64,000 nt of DNA from Kineococcus endophyticus (lineage in GTDB: Bacteria; Actinomycetota; Actinomycetes; Actinomycetales; Kineococcaceae). Each line of letters begins with the position of its first letter. Position 1 is the stretch's first letter. Below are positions 1-8,320 of this stretch, piece by piece. The notes beneath the pieces were generated by a model. It searched no databases. It saw only the letters and a program-made list of their open reading frames with translations, and had not been told where the DNA came from. Position numbers and translations under genes: made by a program. The stretch lies in assembly GCF_040796495.1 (NCBI RefSeq), contig NZ_JBFNQN010000010.1:124001-188000 (forward strand), read 5' to 3'.

Positions 1-261
1 CAGCATCAGGACGAGCGCGGTGTCCACGACGTCCTGGCTCGTCAGCCCGGTGTGCACCTCGACGCCGGGGTTGGCCCGGCGCAGGGCCCGGACCAGCGGG
101 ATGAGGGGGTTGCCGCCCGCCTCGACGTCGAGCGGCTCGTCGGGGGCCGTCAGGTCCGCACCGGCCCACGCCGACTCCACCGCGACCATCGCCGCGGTGA
201 AGGCCTCGTCGGAGAACACGTCGCCGGCCCGGTGGTCACCGGGCCGGAAGAGTTCGCTCAC
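1..261 (-). CDS. pcaB: 3-carboxy-cis,cis-muconate cycloisomerase, N-terminal part
   Basis: The gene runs off the left edge, so only about 87 N-terminal residues are visible. The protein starts VSELFRPGDHRAGDVFSDEA and carries the fumarase/aspartase-superfamily segments GGNPLIPLV and HTGLTSQDVVDTALVLML typical of PcaB, which cyclises 3-carboxymuconate to 4-carboxymuconolactone in the protocatechuate branch of the beta-ketoadipate pathway. The GTG start lies 7 nt after the pcaG stop, so it is the fourth gene of the pobA-pcaH-pcaG-pcaB transcript. Identity is supported by the segments seen and by context; the catalytic C-terminal regions are outside the window. Confidence 0.88.
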   Translation of the reverse strand, partial: MSELFRPGDHRAGDVFSDEAFTAAMVAVESAWAGADLTAPDEPLDVEAGGNPLIPLVRALRRANPGVEVHTGLTSQDVVDTALVLML

Positions 262-268
262 CGGTGGC

Positions 269-823
269 TCACGCGGGGGTTTCCCCCGGTGCGACGAGGA
301 AGACGGTCTCCTCCGGACCCTGCAGGTGCACGTTGAAACGGTAGCCGTCCGGGTCGGCCGTCGCGACGAGGGTGCGGGCCCGCGGGCCGGCCGCGGTGAG
401 CAGCGGATCCGTCGCGCCGTCGGCGAGGGGGAGGTAAGCGCGGGTGGTGAGGCGGTGCAGCAGCCCGCGGGCGAAGACCGTGACGGCGAAGAACGGCAGC
501 CCGCCGTCGACCGCGCCGGGGGTGAGGGTCGTGAAGGAGTAGTGGCCCGCCCCGTCGGTGGCGCAGCGGCCGAACCCCGTGAACGTCCAGCCGTCGCGGT
601 GCAGGGACCCGTGCCGCTGGACGACGGCGCCGTCGGGGTCGGCCTGCCAGACCTCCAGCAGGGCGTCGGAGACGGGGGTGCCCGCACCGTCGAAGACCGT
701 GCCGTGCAGCCGGACGGCCCCGGGGGTCCCCCTCGGCACGAGCTCGGAGTCGCCGGGGTAGGGCATGGCGTAGTGGAAGAACGGGCCCACGGTCTGGCCC
801 GGGGTCGGCGCGAGGCGGGTCAT
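269..823 (-). CDS. pcaG: Protocatechuate 3,4-dioxygenase alpha subunit
   Basis: 184 residues, the usual size for the alpha subunit of intradiol protocatechuate 3,4-dioxygenase, the iron(III) enzyme that cleaves the aromatic ring to 3-carboxy-cis,cis-muconate. The N-terminus TPGQTVGPFFHYAMPYPG is the family signature, and the DALLEVWQADPDGAV segment is the shared intradiol-dioxygenase core. The ATG at 823 was chosen because it overlaps the pcaH stop (ATGA), indicating translational coupling to the partner subunit; longer in-frame extensions read antisense-like sequence. The alpha subunit normally lacks the iron ligands, and the Tyr/His set present in the beta subunit is not seen here. It acts in the cytoplasm as a heteromultimer with PcaH. 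Confidence 0.95.
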   Translation of the reverse strand: MTRLAPTPGQTVGPFFHYAMPYPGDSELVPRGTPGAVRLHGTVFDGAGTPVSDALLEVWQADPDGAVVQRHGSLHRDGWTFTGFGRCATDGAGHYSFTTLTPGAVDGGLPFFAVTVFARGLLHRLTTRAYLPLADGATDPLLTAAGPRARTLVATADPDGYRFNVHLQGPEETVFLVAPGETPA

Positions 824-1605
824 CCGTGGTCCTCCTCTTCCAGGGGCGTGCGGTGGGCGCCGGTGAGGACGATGTCCCACCGGTAGCCCGTCGCCCACTC
901 GTGCGTGGTGACGTCGTGGTCGTAGGTGGCGACGAGGCGTTCGCGCGCCGCCGGGTCGACGATCGACTGGTAGATCGGGTCCAGCGCGAACAGCGGGTCG
1001 CCCGGGAAGTACATCTGGGTCACGAGGCGCTGGGTGAAGTCGGTGCCGAACAGCGAGAAGTGGATGTGCGCCGGGCGCCAGGCGTTGTGGTGGTTCTTCC
1101 AGGGGTAGGGCCCGGGTTTCACCGTCGTGAACCGGTAGACGCCGTCGGCGTCGGTGAGCGTCCGGCCCATGCCCGTGAAGTTCGGGTCCAGGGGGGCGGG
1201 GTGCTGGTCGCGCTGGTGGACGTAGCGCCCGCCCGCGTTCGCCTGCCAGACCTCCACCAGCTGGTGGCGCACGGGCCGGCCGTCGCCGTCGACGACGCGT
1301 CCGGTGACCACCATGCGCTCACCGAGGGGCTCCCCGCCGCGCTGGATCGTCAGGTCCGCTTCGAGCGGGTCGACGTCGCGCTGCCCGAAGGCGGGGGCGA
1401 AGAGTTCCACGCCCTCGGGGTCGACCTGGAACAGGTCCTTGGTCGGGTGCCGCAGCAGCGTCGAGCGGTAGGGCGGGTAGTCGCGGTGGGGTTGGAACTC
1501 CGGCTCGCGGGTCGTGGCCCACTTCGCCGCGGTGTCCTCGATCTCGGCCGACAGTGCGGCCTGGCTCTCCAGGCCCGTGTCCGGCCCGGTCATCGTGTCG
1601 GCCAT
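820..1605 (-). CDS. pcaH: Protocatechuate 3,4-dioxygenase beta subunit
   Basis: 261 residues, carrying the catalytic iron site. The expected ligands are visible: a Tyr in GGRYVHQRDQ, a Tyr in PGPYPWKNHH and the His pair in WRPAHIHFSLFG. The N-terminal HRDYPPYRSTLLRHP stretch is typical of PcaH. The ATG at 1605 has GGAGGG 9 nt upstream; a second ATG at 1593 overlaps the pobA stop as ATGA, so the start may be four codons further in. Its stop overlaps the pcaG start. The product joins PcaG to open the ring of the protocatechuate made by PobA. Confidence 0.95.
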   Translation of the reverse strand: MADTMTGPDTGLESQAALSAEIEDTAAKWATTREPEFQPHRDYPPYRSTLLRHPTKDLFQVDPEGVELFAPAFGQRDVDPLEADLTIQRGGEPLGERMVVTGRVVDGDGRPVRHQLVEVWQANAGGRYVHQRDQHPAPLDPNFTGMGRTLTDADGVYRFTTVKPGPYPWKNHHNAWRPAHIHFSLFGTDFTQRLVTQMYFPGDPLFALDPIYQSIVDPAARERLVATYDHDVTTHEWATGYRWDIVLTGAHRTPLEEEDHG

Positions 1606-2801
1606 CCGGTGTAACCCTCCGCGAGGTAGGTGGACCCGGCCTCGGAGGAGACCAGGGAGTGCAGTTCCCCGAGCTGGCGGAGGTCGTCGAAACCCTCGCT
1701 GCCGGGGCTGCGGTGCAGCATCGTCGTCATCCAGTAGCTGAAGTGCTGGGCCTTCCACACCCGGGCCAGGGCGCGGTCGGTGTACTCGTCGAGCAGGTCG
1801 AGGTCGTCCTTGGTCAGGGCGTCCACCAGGACCTCGGCGAGCACCCGGACGTCGGCCAGGGCGAGGTTCAGGCCCTTCGCGCCCGTCGGCGGGACGGTGT
1901 GCGCGGCGTCTCCGGCCAGGACGAGGCGGCCGTGCCGCATCGGGGTCTGGACGAAGCTGCGGAACGGCAGGACCGAACGGCTGATGACGGGACCCTCGAC
2001 GAGTTCGAACCCGTCCCGGCCGGCGAGCCGTCCCTGGAGCTCGTCCCAGATCCGGGCGTCGGACCAGTCGTCGACGTTCTCCGCCGGGTCGCACTGGAAG
2101 TACATGCGCTGCACCGACTCGGTGCGCTGGCTGATGAGCGCGAACCCCGTCTCGGAGCGGTTGTAGATCAGTTCGTCAGAACTCTTGGGGGCCTCGCAGA
2201 GGATCCCGAACCAGGCGAACGGGTACTCGCGGAACCAGCGCTGGTGGCCGGCGACGAGGTCGCGGCAGACGCTGCGGGACCCGTCGGCGCCGACGACGAC
2301 CTCGGCCTGCACCTCGTGCCGCGACCCGTCGGCCGCGGTGAAGACCACCCGGGGCGATCCGGTGACGTCGTGCACCCCGACGTCGGAGACGCCGTAGTGC
2401 AGGTTCCCGCCGTCGCGGGTGCGGGCGCGGTGCAGGTCGGTGAACACCTCGGTCTGCGGGTAGAGCCAGACGGAGTTCCCGACGAGCCGCTCGAAGTCCA
2501 GGTGGTGGGACGCGCCGTCGAAGCGCAGGAAGATGCCGCCGTGGCGGTCGCCCTCGGTGAGGACGCGCTGGGGTCCGTCGCCGTAGACGCCCGTCTCGGT
2601 GAGCAGGCGCACGCTGTCGGTCTCCAGGATGCCCGCGCGGTGGGTCGTCTCGATCTCGTGGACCGTCCGGTGGTCCACGACCACCGTGTCGATCCCCGCG
2701 CGGTGCAGCAGGTGGGAGGCCATGAGGCCCGCGGGGCCACCCCCGACGACCGCGACCCGCGTGCGGTGGGTCGTGACGGGGGCGTGGGACGGCGTCGTCA
2801 T
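1590..2801 (-). CDS. pobA: 4-hydroxybenzoate 3-monooxygenase
   Basis: 403 residues, close to the length of characterised p-hydroxybenzoate hydroxylases. This FAD- and NAD(P)H-dependent enzyme converts 4-hydroxybenzoate to protocatechuate. The FAD dinucleotide-binding fold is seen at VAVVGGGPAGLMASHLLHRA (about residues 16-35), followed by THRAGILE, the second FAD motif GADGSRSVCRD and the third, VLAGDAAHTVPPTGAKGLNL, near residue 300. First gene of the pobA-pcaH-pcaG-pcaB operon, whose enzyme order matches the pathway order. The divergent IclR regulator and a palindrome sit in its 70 bp upstream region. Confidence 0.96.
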   Translation of the reverse strand: MTTPSHAPVTTHRTRVAVVGGGPAGLMASHLLHRAGIDTVVVDHRTVHEIETTHRAGILETDSVRLLTETGVYGDGPQRVLTEGDRHGGIFLRFDGASHHLDFERLVGNSVWLYPQTEVFTDLHRARTRDGGNLHYGVSDVGVHDVTGSPRVVFTAADGSRHEVQAEVVVGADGSRSVCRDLVAGHQRWFREYPFAWFGILCEAPKSSDELIYNRSETGFALISQRTESVQRMYFQCDPAENVDDWSDARIWDELQGRLAGRDGFELVEGPVISRSVLPFRSFVQTPMRHGRLVLAGDAAHTVPPTGAKGLNLALADVRVLAEVLVDALTKDDLDLLDEYTDRALARVWKAQHFSYWMTTMLHRSPGSEGFDDLRQLGELHSLVSSEAGSTYLAEGYTGWPTR

Positions 2802-2846
2802 GGGGCGAGGCTAGGGCCGGTGCCGGTGAGCGGCCAGGGCGCCGTG

Positions 2847-2857
2847 CCACTGAGTGG
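2847..2857. promoter_or_regulatory. Candidate operator palindrome between pobA and the IclR gene
   Basis: CCACT-G-AGTGG is a perfect 5-1-5 inverted repeat in the 70 bp divergent intergenic region, 15 bp before the regulator start and about 45 bp before pobA. IclR-family regulators of pob/pca genes typically bind short imperfect palindromes in such shared promoters. Function is inferred from position only. Confidence 0.4.
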
Positions 2858-2871
2858 AATAGCCTGGTGGC

Positions 2872-3639
2872 GTGGCCGGTCGTTCCGCTCCCGGCGCCTC
2901 CCTCGTGGACCGCGCCCTCGACGTGCTCGGCGCCTTCGAGCCCGAGCACCGCGTCCTGCGCCTGGCCGACCTCGCGGCCCGCAGCGGGCTCACTCCGTCC
3001 ACGACGCTGCGCATCGTGCGCCGGCTGCAGACCAGGGGTTTCGTCGCCCGGCGCGCGGACGGGTCCTACGTGGTGGGGCGCCGGACGTGGGACCTCGGGC
3101 TGCTGGCGCCGGTGCAGACCGACCTGCGCGACGTCGCCGCGCCGTTCCTGCAGGACCTGCAGGCGGCGACGCGGGCCACGGTGCACCTCGCCCAGCGTGA
3201 CGGCGACCGGGTCCTCTACCTCGACCGGTTGCAGGGGTCGGCGTCGGTGCCCGTCGTGAGCCGCGTCGGCGGGCGGCTGCCCCTGCACACCACCGGGGTG
3301 GGCAAGGTCCTGCTGGCGCACGCCCCCGCGGACGTCGTGGCGCACGTCCTCGCCGGGCTGGACCGCGTGACGCCGTACAGCATCACCTCGCCCGCTCTGC
3401 TGCAGCGTCAGCTCGCCCAGGTCCGCCGGGAGGGCTTCGCCAGCACGAGCGGGGAGATGGACGTCGGGAACGCCTCCGTCGCCGTGCCCGTGCGGGGAGC
3501 CGACGGGCAGGTCGTCGCGGCCCTCGGCCTCGTGGTCGCGACGCTCGGCCGCGACCGGCAGCGGCTCGTGGCGGCGCTCACGGTGGCGGCGGCGGGCATC
3601 GGGCGCGCCCTGCGGGCCGATCTTCGCCTGCCCGGGTGA
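2872..3639 (+). CDS. IclR-family regulator, probably of the pob/pca operon
   Basis: 255 residues with the IclR layout: an N-terminal winged HTH (about residues 10-65, RLADLAARSGLTPSTTLRIV) and a C-terminal effector domain (about 80-250) with TTGVGKVLLAHAP and the GFASTSGEMDVGNASVAVPV stretch. It begins at a GTG 70 bp from divergent pobA. IclR members such as PobR, PcaR and PcaU sense 4-hydroxybenzoate, protocatechuate or beta-ketoadipate and usually control adjacent genes, so activation or repression of pobA-pcaHGB is the natural reading. Which effector it senses, and whether it activates or represses, cannot be told from sequence. Confidence 0.88.
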   Translation: MAGRSAPGASLVDRALDVLGAFEPEHRVLRLADLAARSGLTPSTTLRIVRRLQTRGFVARRADGSYVVGRRTWDLGLLAPVQTDLRDVAAPFLQDLQAATRATVHLAQRDGDRVLYLDRLQGSASVPVVSRVGGRLPLHTTGVGKVLLAHAPADVVAHVLAGLDRVTPYSITSPALLQRQLAQVRREGFASTSGEMDVGNASVAVPVRGADGQVVAALGLVVATLGRDRQRLVAALTVAAAGIGRALRADLRLPG

Positions 3640-3682
3640 CAGTGCTGGTTGAGAGTTGTACTTGTCTAGAAGCAGACCCACC

Positions 3683-4096
3683 ATGGACCTCGTGACCAGC
3701 ACGAGCTCCACGGTGAGCCAGACCCTCGAGGGTCCCGACTTCTTCTCCCGCCTCCTGGCGACGGTGGCCGACGGCGACCGCCGCATGACGGTGGAGGACG
3801 CCGACGGCCGCCGCTTCGTGCTCGTCTCCGAGGAGCGCTACCGGGCGCTGGAGGAGTTCGAGCGCCGCCACGGCGGTCTGGCGCCGGCGGCGGGGCGGAC
3901 GCCGTCGCTGACCGCCCGCGAGCGGGAGATCCTCCAGCTGACCGCCGACGGGAACCCCGGCGCCGTCGTGGCCGAACGCCTGGGCCTGGCGCCGAACACC
4001 GTCGCCCAGCACTTGGCCTCGGTGCGTCGCAAGTACGGCGTCCGGTCCTCCGCCGCGGCCGCGGCCCTGGCGCGGCAGGCCGGTCTGGTCGACTGA
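3683..4096 (+). CDS. Small LuxR-type HTH regulator with an antitoxin-like N-terminal segment
   Basis: 137 residues from the ATG at 3683; no strong Shine-Dalgarno is visible, so the start is uncertain. The C-terminal 60 residues form a LuxR/FixJ HTH: SLTAREREILQLTADG, AERLGLAPNTVAQHLASVRR and a closing KYGVRSSAAAAALAR. The N-terminal half has no receiver domain. Residues around 40-65 (EDADGRRFVLVSEERYRALE) resemble the C-terminal part of Phd/YefM-type antitoxins. No toxin gene is adjacent. Target genes are unknown. The HTH is solid; the antitoxin resemblance is an impression from a short stretch. Confidence 0.75.
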   Translation: MDLVTSTSSTVSQTLEGPDFFSRLLATVADGDRRMTVEDADGRRFVLVSEERYRALEEFERRHGGLAPAAGRTPSLTAREREILQLTADGNPGAVVAERLGLAPNTVAQHLASVRRKYGVRSSAAAAALARQAGLVD

Positions 4097-4116
4097 GGGG
4101 CAGGCCGACGGGGCGG

Positions 4117-4192
4117 TGGAGCCCCTGGTCGGAATCGAGCCGACGACCTACCGCTTACAAGGCGGTTGCTCTGGCCACTGAGCTACAGGGGC
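4117..4192 (-). tRNA. tRNA-Thr (anticodon TGT)
   Basis: Read on the minus strand, a full cloverleaf folds: acceptor GCCCCTG paired with CAGGGGC, D-arm GCTC/GAGC, anticodon stem ACCGC/GCGGT with loop CTTGTAA (anticodon TGT), variable loop, T-arm GTCGG/CCGAC with loop CTCGATT, discriminator T and encoded CCA at 4119-4117. It is 76 nt including CCA. It lies between a convergent regulator gene and the isochorismatase-family gene; no flanking attachment-site repeat was noticed. Confidence 0.96.
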
Positions 4193-4214
4193 GCGCTCGC
4201 GCGCGGGACCGAGC

Positions 4215-4772
4215 TTAGCCGAGCTCTCCCGTCAGCTCGTCGCTGGTCACGACCCGCGCGAACCCGTCCCCGAGCGCCGCGAGGAACGCGGTGTGGGCCA
4301 CGGCCCCGGGCACCTGCACCCCGGCGAGTTCGAGATCCGGTGCGGCGCAGGCGTCGGCGACGACGGTGACGGCGAAACCCCGCTCGGCCGCCGAGCGGAC
4401 CGTGGAGTCGACGCACATGCTCGTCATCATCCCGAGGACGACGAGGTCCTCCACGCCGCGCTCGCGCAGCAGCTCCTCCAGCCCGGTGTCCAGGAACGAG
4501 TTCGGCGCGTGCTTGACCACGAGCGCCTCGCCCGGCCCCGGGGCCACGGCCGGGTGGATCTGCACACCGGGAGTGCCGGGCCGCAGGAAGGGGGTCCCGT
4601 CCACGCTGTGGTGCTGGACGTGGACCACGACGAGGCCGGCCCCCCGCGCCGCGGCGAGCACCCGGCCGGCGGCCTGCGCGGCCTCCTCCGGCCCGACGAG
4701 GGGGAACGCCCCACCCGGGAAGTAGTCCTGCTGGACGTCGACGACGACGAGGGCTGCGGTCACGGGCGACAT
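4215..4772 (-). CDS. Isochorismatase-family cysteine hydrolase
   Basis: 185 residues from the ATG at 4772 (MSPVTAALVVVDVQQDYFPGG); an upstream in-frame GTG at 4823 would add a non-conserved tail. The triad of the family is visible: Asp in VVVDVQQDYF, Lys in VVKHAPNSFLDTGL and Cys in LGMMTSMCVDSTVRSA. Members hydrolyse nicotinamide, isochorismate, N-carbamoyl compounds and others; nothing here fixes the substrate. Closest in outline to short stand-alone hydrolases often annotated as nicotinamidase-like. The gene is divergent from a keto acid decarboxylase with a 118 bp shared upstream region. Confidence 0.88.
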   Translation of the reverse strand: MSPVTAALVVVDVQQDYFPGGAFPLVGPEEAAQAAGRVLAAARGAGLVVVHVQHHSVDGTPFLRPGTPGVQIHPAVAPGPGEALVVKHAPNSFLDTGLEELLRERGVEDLVVLGMMTSMCVDSTVRSAAERGFAVTVVADACAAPDLELAGVQVPGAVAHTAFLAALGDGFARVVTSDELTGELG

Positions 4773-4890
4773 CCTGCCGCACTGGGCAGACTGCCCGTCG
4801 TCGACCAGTTCCACGCCGCACAACTGGGCAATGTGTCCACCCGAGCGGTCGCGTCTGGACAGACTGACGACCGTACGGCGTCATGGGTCC
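4773..4890. promoter_or_regulatory. Divergent promoter region with palindrome and direct repeat
   Basis: The spacer between the hydrolase and the decarboxylase contains GGGCAG-A-CTGCCC (4784-4796), a perfect 6-1-6 inverted repeat, and the octamer ACTGGGCA twice (4781-4788 and 4823-4830), 42 bp apart or four helical turns. This suggests binding of a dimeric regulator at two sites. No regulator is encoded next to it, and no clear -35/-10 pair could be assigned. Confidence 0.35.
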
Positions 4891-6609
4891 ATGACGTCTC
4901 GCTCCACGCCCGCGGTGCCCACGGTGACCGTCGGCGCGTACCTGGCCCGCCGCCTCGTCGAACTGGGGGGAGCGCACCTGTTCGGCCTCCCCGGCGACTT
5001 CAACCTCAGCCTCCTCGACGAGATGCTCGAGGTGCCCGGGATCGAGTGGGTCGGCAACACCAACGAGCTCAACGCGGCGTACGCGGCCGACGCCTACGCC
5101 CGCACGACCCGCGGGGTCGCCGCCCTCGTCACCACCTACGGGGTCGGGGAGCTGTCCGCCGTCAACGGCATCGCCGGCAGCTACGCCGAGGACGTCCCCG
5201 TCGTGCAGGTCACCGGGATGCCCGAGACGGGGGCCTGCCAGCGCGGCGCCCTGCTGCACCACTCCCTCGCCGACGGCGACCACGAGCACTTCGCGCGCGC
5301 CTACCGCGAGGTCACCGCCACCGGGTCCGTGCTGCGCGCCGCCGACGCCGCGCTGGAGATCGACCGCGTCCTGCGCGTCGCCCTCGAACGCTCCAAGCCC
5401 GTCTACCTCGGGATCCCCGCCGACGTCGCCGTCGCCCGCGTCTCCAGCGCCCCGCTGCGCCGGCCGCTGCGCCCGGCCCCCAGCGACCCCGTCGCCCTCG
5501 ACGACCTGCGCGTCGCCCTCGCCGAGGTCCTCGCCGACGTCCCCGCCCTGACGGTGCTGGCCGGCACCCAGGTGCACCGCCGCCGCGCCGAGGGCGGGCT
5601 GGCGGCGCTCGCGGGCCGGGACGGGGTGCGCGTGGCGACCCTCGTCGGGGCCAAGGCGATGCTGCCCGAGCAGCACCCGGCGAGCCTGGGCACCTACCAG
5701 GGCGCCATGACCATCTCGCCCGACGTGCGCCGCGCCGTCGACGAGGCCGACCTGCTCGTCCTGGCCGGCGCCGTCCTGTCCGACGTCATGACGGGGTTGT
5801 TCAGCCACGGTTTCGACCCCTCCCGCGCGGTCCGGCTCGGCATCGCCGAGGCCGTGGTCGACGGCGTGACGTTCCACGACGTGCGGCTGGAGGACACCCT
5901 CCCGCTGCTGGCCGAGGTCGTGCGGGACCGGGAGTTCGCCGCGCTGCCGCCCGTCGAAGGGGTGTGGCCGCACGTCACCGCGCCCTCGGCGCAGGCGGAG
6001 GCGGGGGACGGCCCGCTGACGCAGCACGCCCTGTGGCGCACCGTGCAGGGGTGGCTGCCGGAGGACGCGATCGTCGTCGCGGACGCGGGCACGTCCCTCT
6101 ACGGGAGCCTGGAACTGCGCCTGCCGCCGGGGGCCGAACTCCTCGTGCAGCCCATCTGGTCCTCCATCGGGTTCACGCTGCCCGCCGTCCTGGGGACCTG
6201 CCTGGCCGCCCCGCACCGGCGTTCGATCCTCTTCGTCGGCGACGGCGCCGCGCAGCTCACGGTGCAGGAGATCGCGACCGTCCTGCAGCGGGAGCGTTCG
6301 GCTGGTCAGCCCGCTCCCGTCGTCGTCGTGGTCGACAACTCCGGCTACACCATCGAACGCGTGCTGCAGAGCCCCAAGGCCGTCTACCAGGACGTCACGT
6401 CCTGGGACTGGCTCGCGGTGCCCGCCCTGTTCGCCCCCGGCCGCGACGTCCTCACCGCCCGCGCCGGCACCCGCGCCGAGCTCGAGGACGCCCTGGACCG
6501 CATCGCGGCCGCTCCGGAGCGGCCGGCGGTCGTGCACGCGGTCCTCGACGCCCACGACGTGCCGCCGCTGCTGGCGCGGCTGGGGGAGGCCGTGCACGGG
6601 ACGCGCTGA
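4891..6609 (+). CDS. Thiamine-diphosphate 2-keto acid decarboxylase (indolepyruvate/pyruvate decarboxylase type)
   Basis: 572 residues, the size of the pyruvate/indolepyruvate/branched-chain keto acid decarboxylase family. The N-terminal pyrimidine-binding domain contains the catalytic Glu in NTNELNAAYAADAYA (about residue 59) and the tandem His in LLHHSLADGD (123-124), which distinguishes these decarboxylases from acetolactate synthase. The C-terminal diphosphate-binding motif runs from GDGAAQLTVQEI to VVVVDNSGYTIE, with the Glu expected in this subfamily. The ATG at 4891 puts the usual start just before TVTVGAYLARRLVELG. The reaction is non-oxidative decarboxylation of a 2-keto acid to an aldehyde. 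Substrate could be indolepyruvate, phenylpyruvate, pyruvate or a branched-chain keto acid; no neighbouring aminotransferase or aldehyde dehydrogenase helps to choose. Confidence 0.9.
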   Translation: MTSRSTPAVPTVTVGAYLARRLVELGGAHLFGLPGDFNLSLLDEMLEVPGIEWVGNTNELNAAYAADAYARTTRGVAALVTTYGVGELSAVNGIAGSYAEDVPVVQVTGMPETGACQRGALLHHSLADGDHEHFARAYREVTATGSVLRAADAALEIDRVLRVALERSKPVYLGIPADVAVARVSSAPLRRPLRPAPSDPVALDDLRVALAEVLADVPALTVLAGTQVHRRRAEGGLAALAGRDGVRVATLVGAKAMLPEQHPASLGTYQGAMTISPDVRRAVDEADLLVLAGAVLSDVMTGLFSHGFDPSRAVRLGIAEAVVDGVTFHDVRLEDTLPLLAEVVRDREFAALPPVEGVWPHVTAPSAQAEAGDGPLTQHALWRTVQGWLPEDAIVVADAGTSLYGSLELRLPPGAELLVQPIWSSIGFTLPAVLGTCLAAPHRRSILFVGDGAAQLTVQEIATVLQRERSAGQPAPVVVVVDNSGYTIERVLQSPKAVYQDVTSWDWLAVPALFAPGRDVLTARAGTRAELEDALDRIAAAPERPAVVHAVLDAHDVPPLLARLGEAVHGTR

Positions 6610-6619
6610 GTCCCACGTT

Positions 6620-6646
6620 TCAGGTGGCGGGTGCCGCGTCCGATGA
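6620..6646 (+). promoter_or_regulatory. Sigma-28-like promoter of the chemoreceptor gene
   Basis: TCAG, then 15 bp, then TCCGATGA, 46 bp before the chemoreceptor start. The flagellar/chemotaxis sigma-28 consensus is TAAA-N15-GCCGATAA, so the spacing is exact, with 2 of 4 bases at -35 and 6 of 8 at -10. A similar element precedes the second chemoreceptor in the window. Confidence 0.45.
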
Positions 6647-6691
6647 GCAGAGGACGAGGCACCACGCCATCCGGACCCGGGGACGACAGCG

Positions 6692-8293
6692 ATGACCCGC
6701 ACCAACCACAGCTCCGCCACCGCCAGCATCGCCGCTCGGCTCGTCCTGCTGTCCACGGTCGGCGTCCTCGGCGTCGTCACCGTCGGCGGCATCGGGGTCG
6801 TCAGCTCCCAGCGCCAGGACACCGCGCAGACGGCGCTCGTGGCCGCCGACCGCGCCTCCGGGCTCGCCGAGCGCGTCGACGCGGCCCAGGCGCGCATCCG
6901 CGGCGACGTCATGACGTCGCTGGTCACCACCGACACCACCCAGCGCCAGTCGGCCATCGCCGCCCTCGGCGCGGACGCGACGACGCTGCGCACGACGCTG
7001 CGCGAGCTGGCCGCGTCCTCCAGCGGGGACGTCCGCACGCAGGCGAGCCAGCTGCTCGCGCAGACCGAGACGGTCGTGACGCTCGGCCAGCGCGTCGTGT
7101 CCCTGTCGAACTACGAGATCACCGACCCCAGCCAGTCGGCCGCCCGCGCCGCCATGCCCGCCTTCGCCAAGGAGGCCGACGTCCTGTCGGCGGCCGTCCC
7201 GGGCATCGTGGGCGCCGCCGCGACCGCGCAGAGGGCGGCCGTGGCCGACGCCGCCGACGCCCGCACGCAGGGGTTGTGGTTGACCCTGTCGGCCAGCGTC
7301 GCGGTCACCGCGGTCCTGGCGCTGGTCGCCGCGGCCATCACGCGGGCGTTGCGCCGGCGGATGCGCACCACCGTGGAGATCCTGCAGGAGGTGGCCGGTG
7401 GCCGTCTCGACAAGCGCGGGGAGGTCGGCCGGCCCGACGAGATCGGGCAGATGGTCGCGGCCCTGAACAGCGCCCTCGACAAGCTGGCGCAGATGTTCGC
7501 CGAGGTCGGCCGCGTCAGCCGGGAGATGTCCGTCTCGGCCGACGACCTGACGTCGGTCTCCGGGTCGCTGCACGCCCGTGCGTCGGGTTCCGCGGCGCAG
7601 GCCACGGCGGGCTCGGCGGCCGCCGAGGAGATCTCGGTGACGATCCGCAGCGTCGCCGACTCCAGCGGGGAGATGTCCAGCGCCATCGAGCAGATCGCCT
7701 CCGCCACGAACGAGGCGAGCCAGGTCGCCGCCGACGCCGTCGCCGCCGTCGAGGAGGCCGTCGGCACCGTCCGCGGCCTGGCGCAGTCCTCGGCCGAGAT
7801 CGGCGACATCGTCAAGGTCATCACCTCCATCGCCGAGCAGACGAACCTGCTGGCGCTCAACGCCACGATCGAGGCCGCCCGGGCCGGTGAGTTCGGCAAG
7901 GGTTTCGCCGTGGTCGCCAGCGAGGTCAAGGAACTCGCGTCGGAGTCGGCCCGCACGTCCGAGGGAATCATCGCCAAGGTGGCTGCGGCGCAACGGGACG
8001 CGGCTGCGGCCGACACGGCCATCCGCACCATCCGCGGTGTCGTGGAGCGCATCAGCGACCTGCAGGCCACCGTCGCCAGCGCCGTCGAGGAGCAGACCGC
8101 GACGACCCGCGAGATGGTCCGCAACGTCGACGAGATCGCGTCGGGCTCCGCGGACGTCACCCGGTCGATCGCCTCCATGGCCCACGACGTCACCCTCACG
8201 ACCGAGGTCGCCGAGCAGACCTCGGGGACGGCGGGGCGGGTGGCCGCGGCCGCCACCGCCCTGGAGCAGGAACTGCGCAAGTTCACCGTCTGA
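6692..8293 (+). CDS. Methyl-accepting chemotaxis protein
   Basis: 533 residues. A transmembrane segment (about 12-38) is followed by a roughly 150-residue helical periplasmic region of the four-helix-bundle kind, a second transmembrane segment (about 192-215), a HAMP domain ([20 protein letters not shown]) and a cytoplasmic signalling coil. The hairpin tip [20 protein letters not shown] is the invariant kinase/CheW contact and is followed by [20 protein letters not shown]. No C-terminal CheR/CheB-tethering pentapeptide is evident (ends ELRKFTV). No ligand pocket can be named. A solute-binding lipoprotein gene follows after 27 bp, probably on the same transcript. Confidence 0.95.
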   Translation: MTRTNHSSATASIAARLVLLSTVGVLGVVTVGGIGVVSSQRQDTAQTALVAADRASGLAERVDAAQARIRGDVMTSLVTTDTTQRQSAIAALGADATTLRTTLRELAASSSGDVRTQASQLLAQTETVVTLGQRVVSLSNYEITDPSQSAARAAMPAFAKEADVLSAAVPGIVGAAATAQRAAVADAADARTQGLWLTLSASVAVTAVLALVAAAITRALRRRMRTTVEILQEVAGGRLDKRGEVGRPDEIGQMVAALNSALDKLAQMFAEVGRVSREMSVSADDLTSVSGSLHARASGSAAQATAGSAAAEEISVTIRSVADSSGEMSSAIEQIASATNEASQVAADAVAAVEEAVGTVRGLAQSSAEIGDIVKVITSIAEQTNLLALNATIEAARAGEFGKGFAVVASEVKELASESARTSEGIIAKVAAAQRDAAAADTAIRTIRGVVERISDLQATVASAVEEQTATTREMVRNVDEIASGSADVTRSIASMAHDVTLTTEVAEQTSGTAGRVAAAATALEQELRKFTV

Positions 8294-8320
8294 CCCCACC
8301 ACCGGAACAGGAGAGCCGCC

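Noticed and set aside
3640-3682. Promoter with TTGAGA and TCTAGA before the small LuxR gene
   Set aside because: The spacing between the two hexamers is only 10 bp, too short for a sigma-70 promoter.
4117-4192. tRNA-Thr as an integration site for a mobile element
   Set aside because: No integrase, no direct repeat of the tRNA end and no change in gene content beside it.
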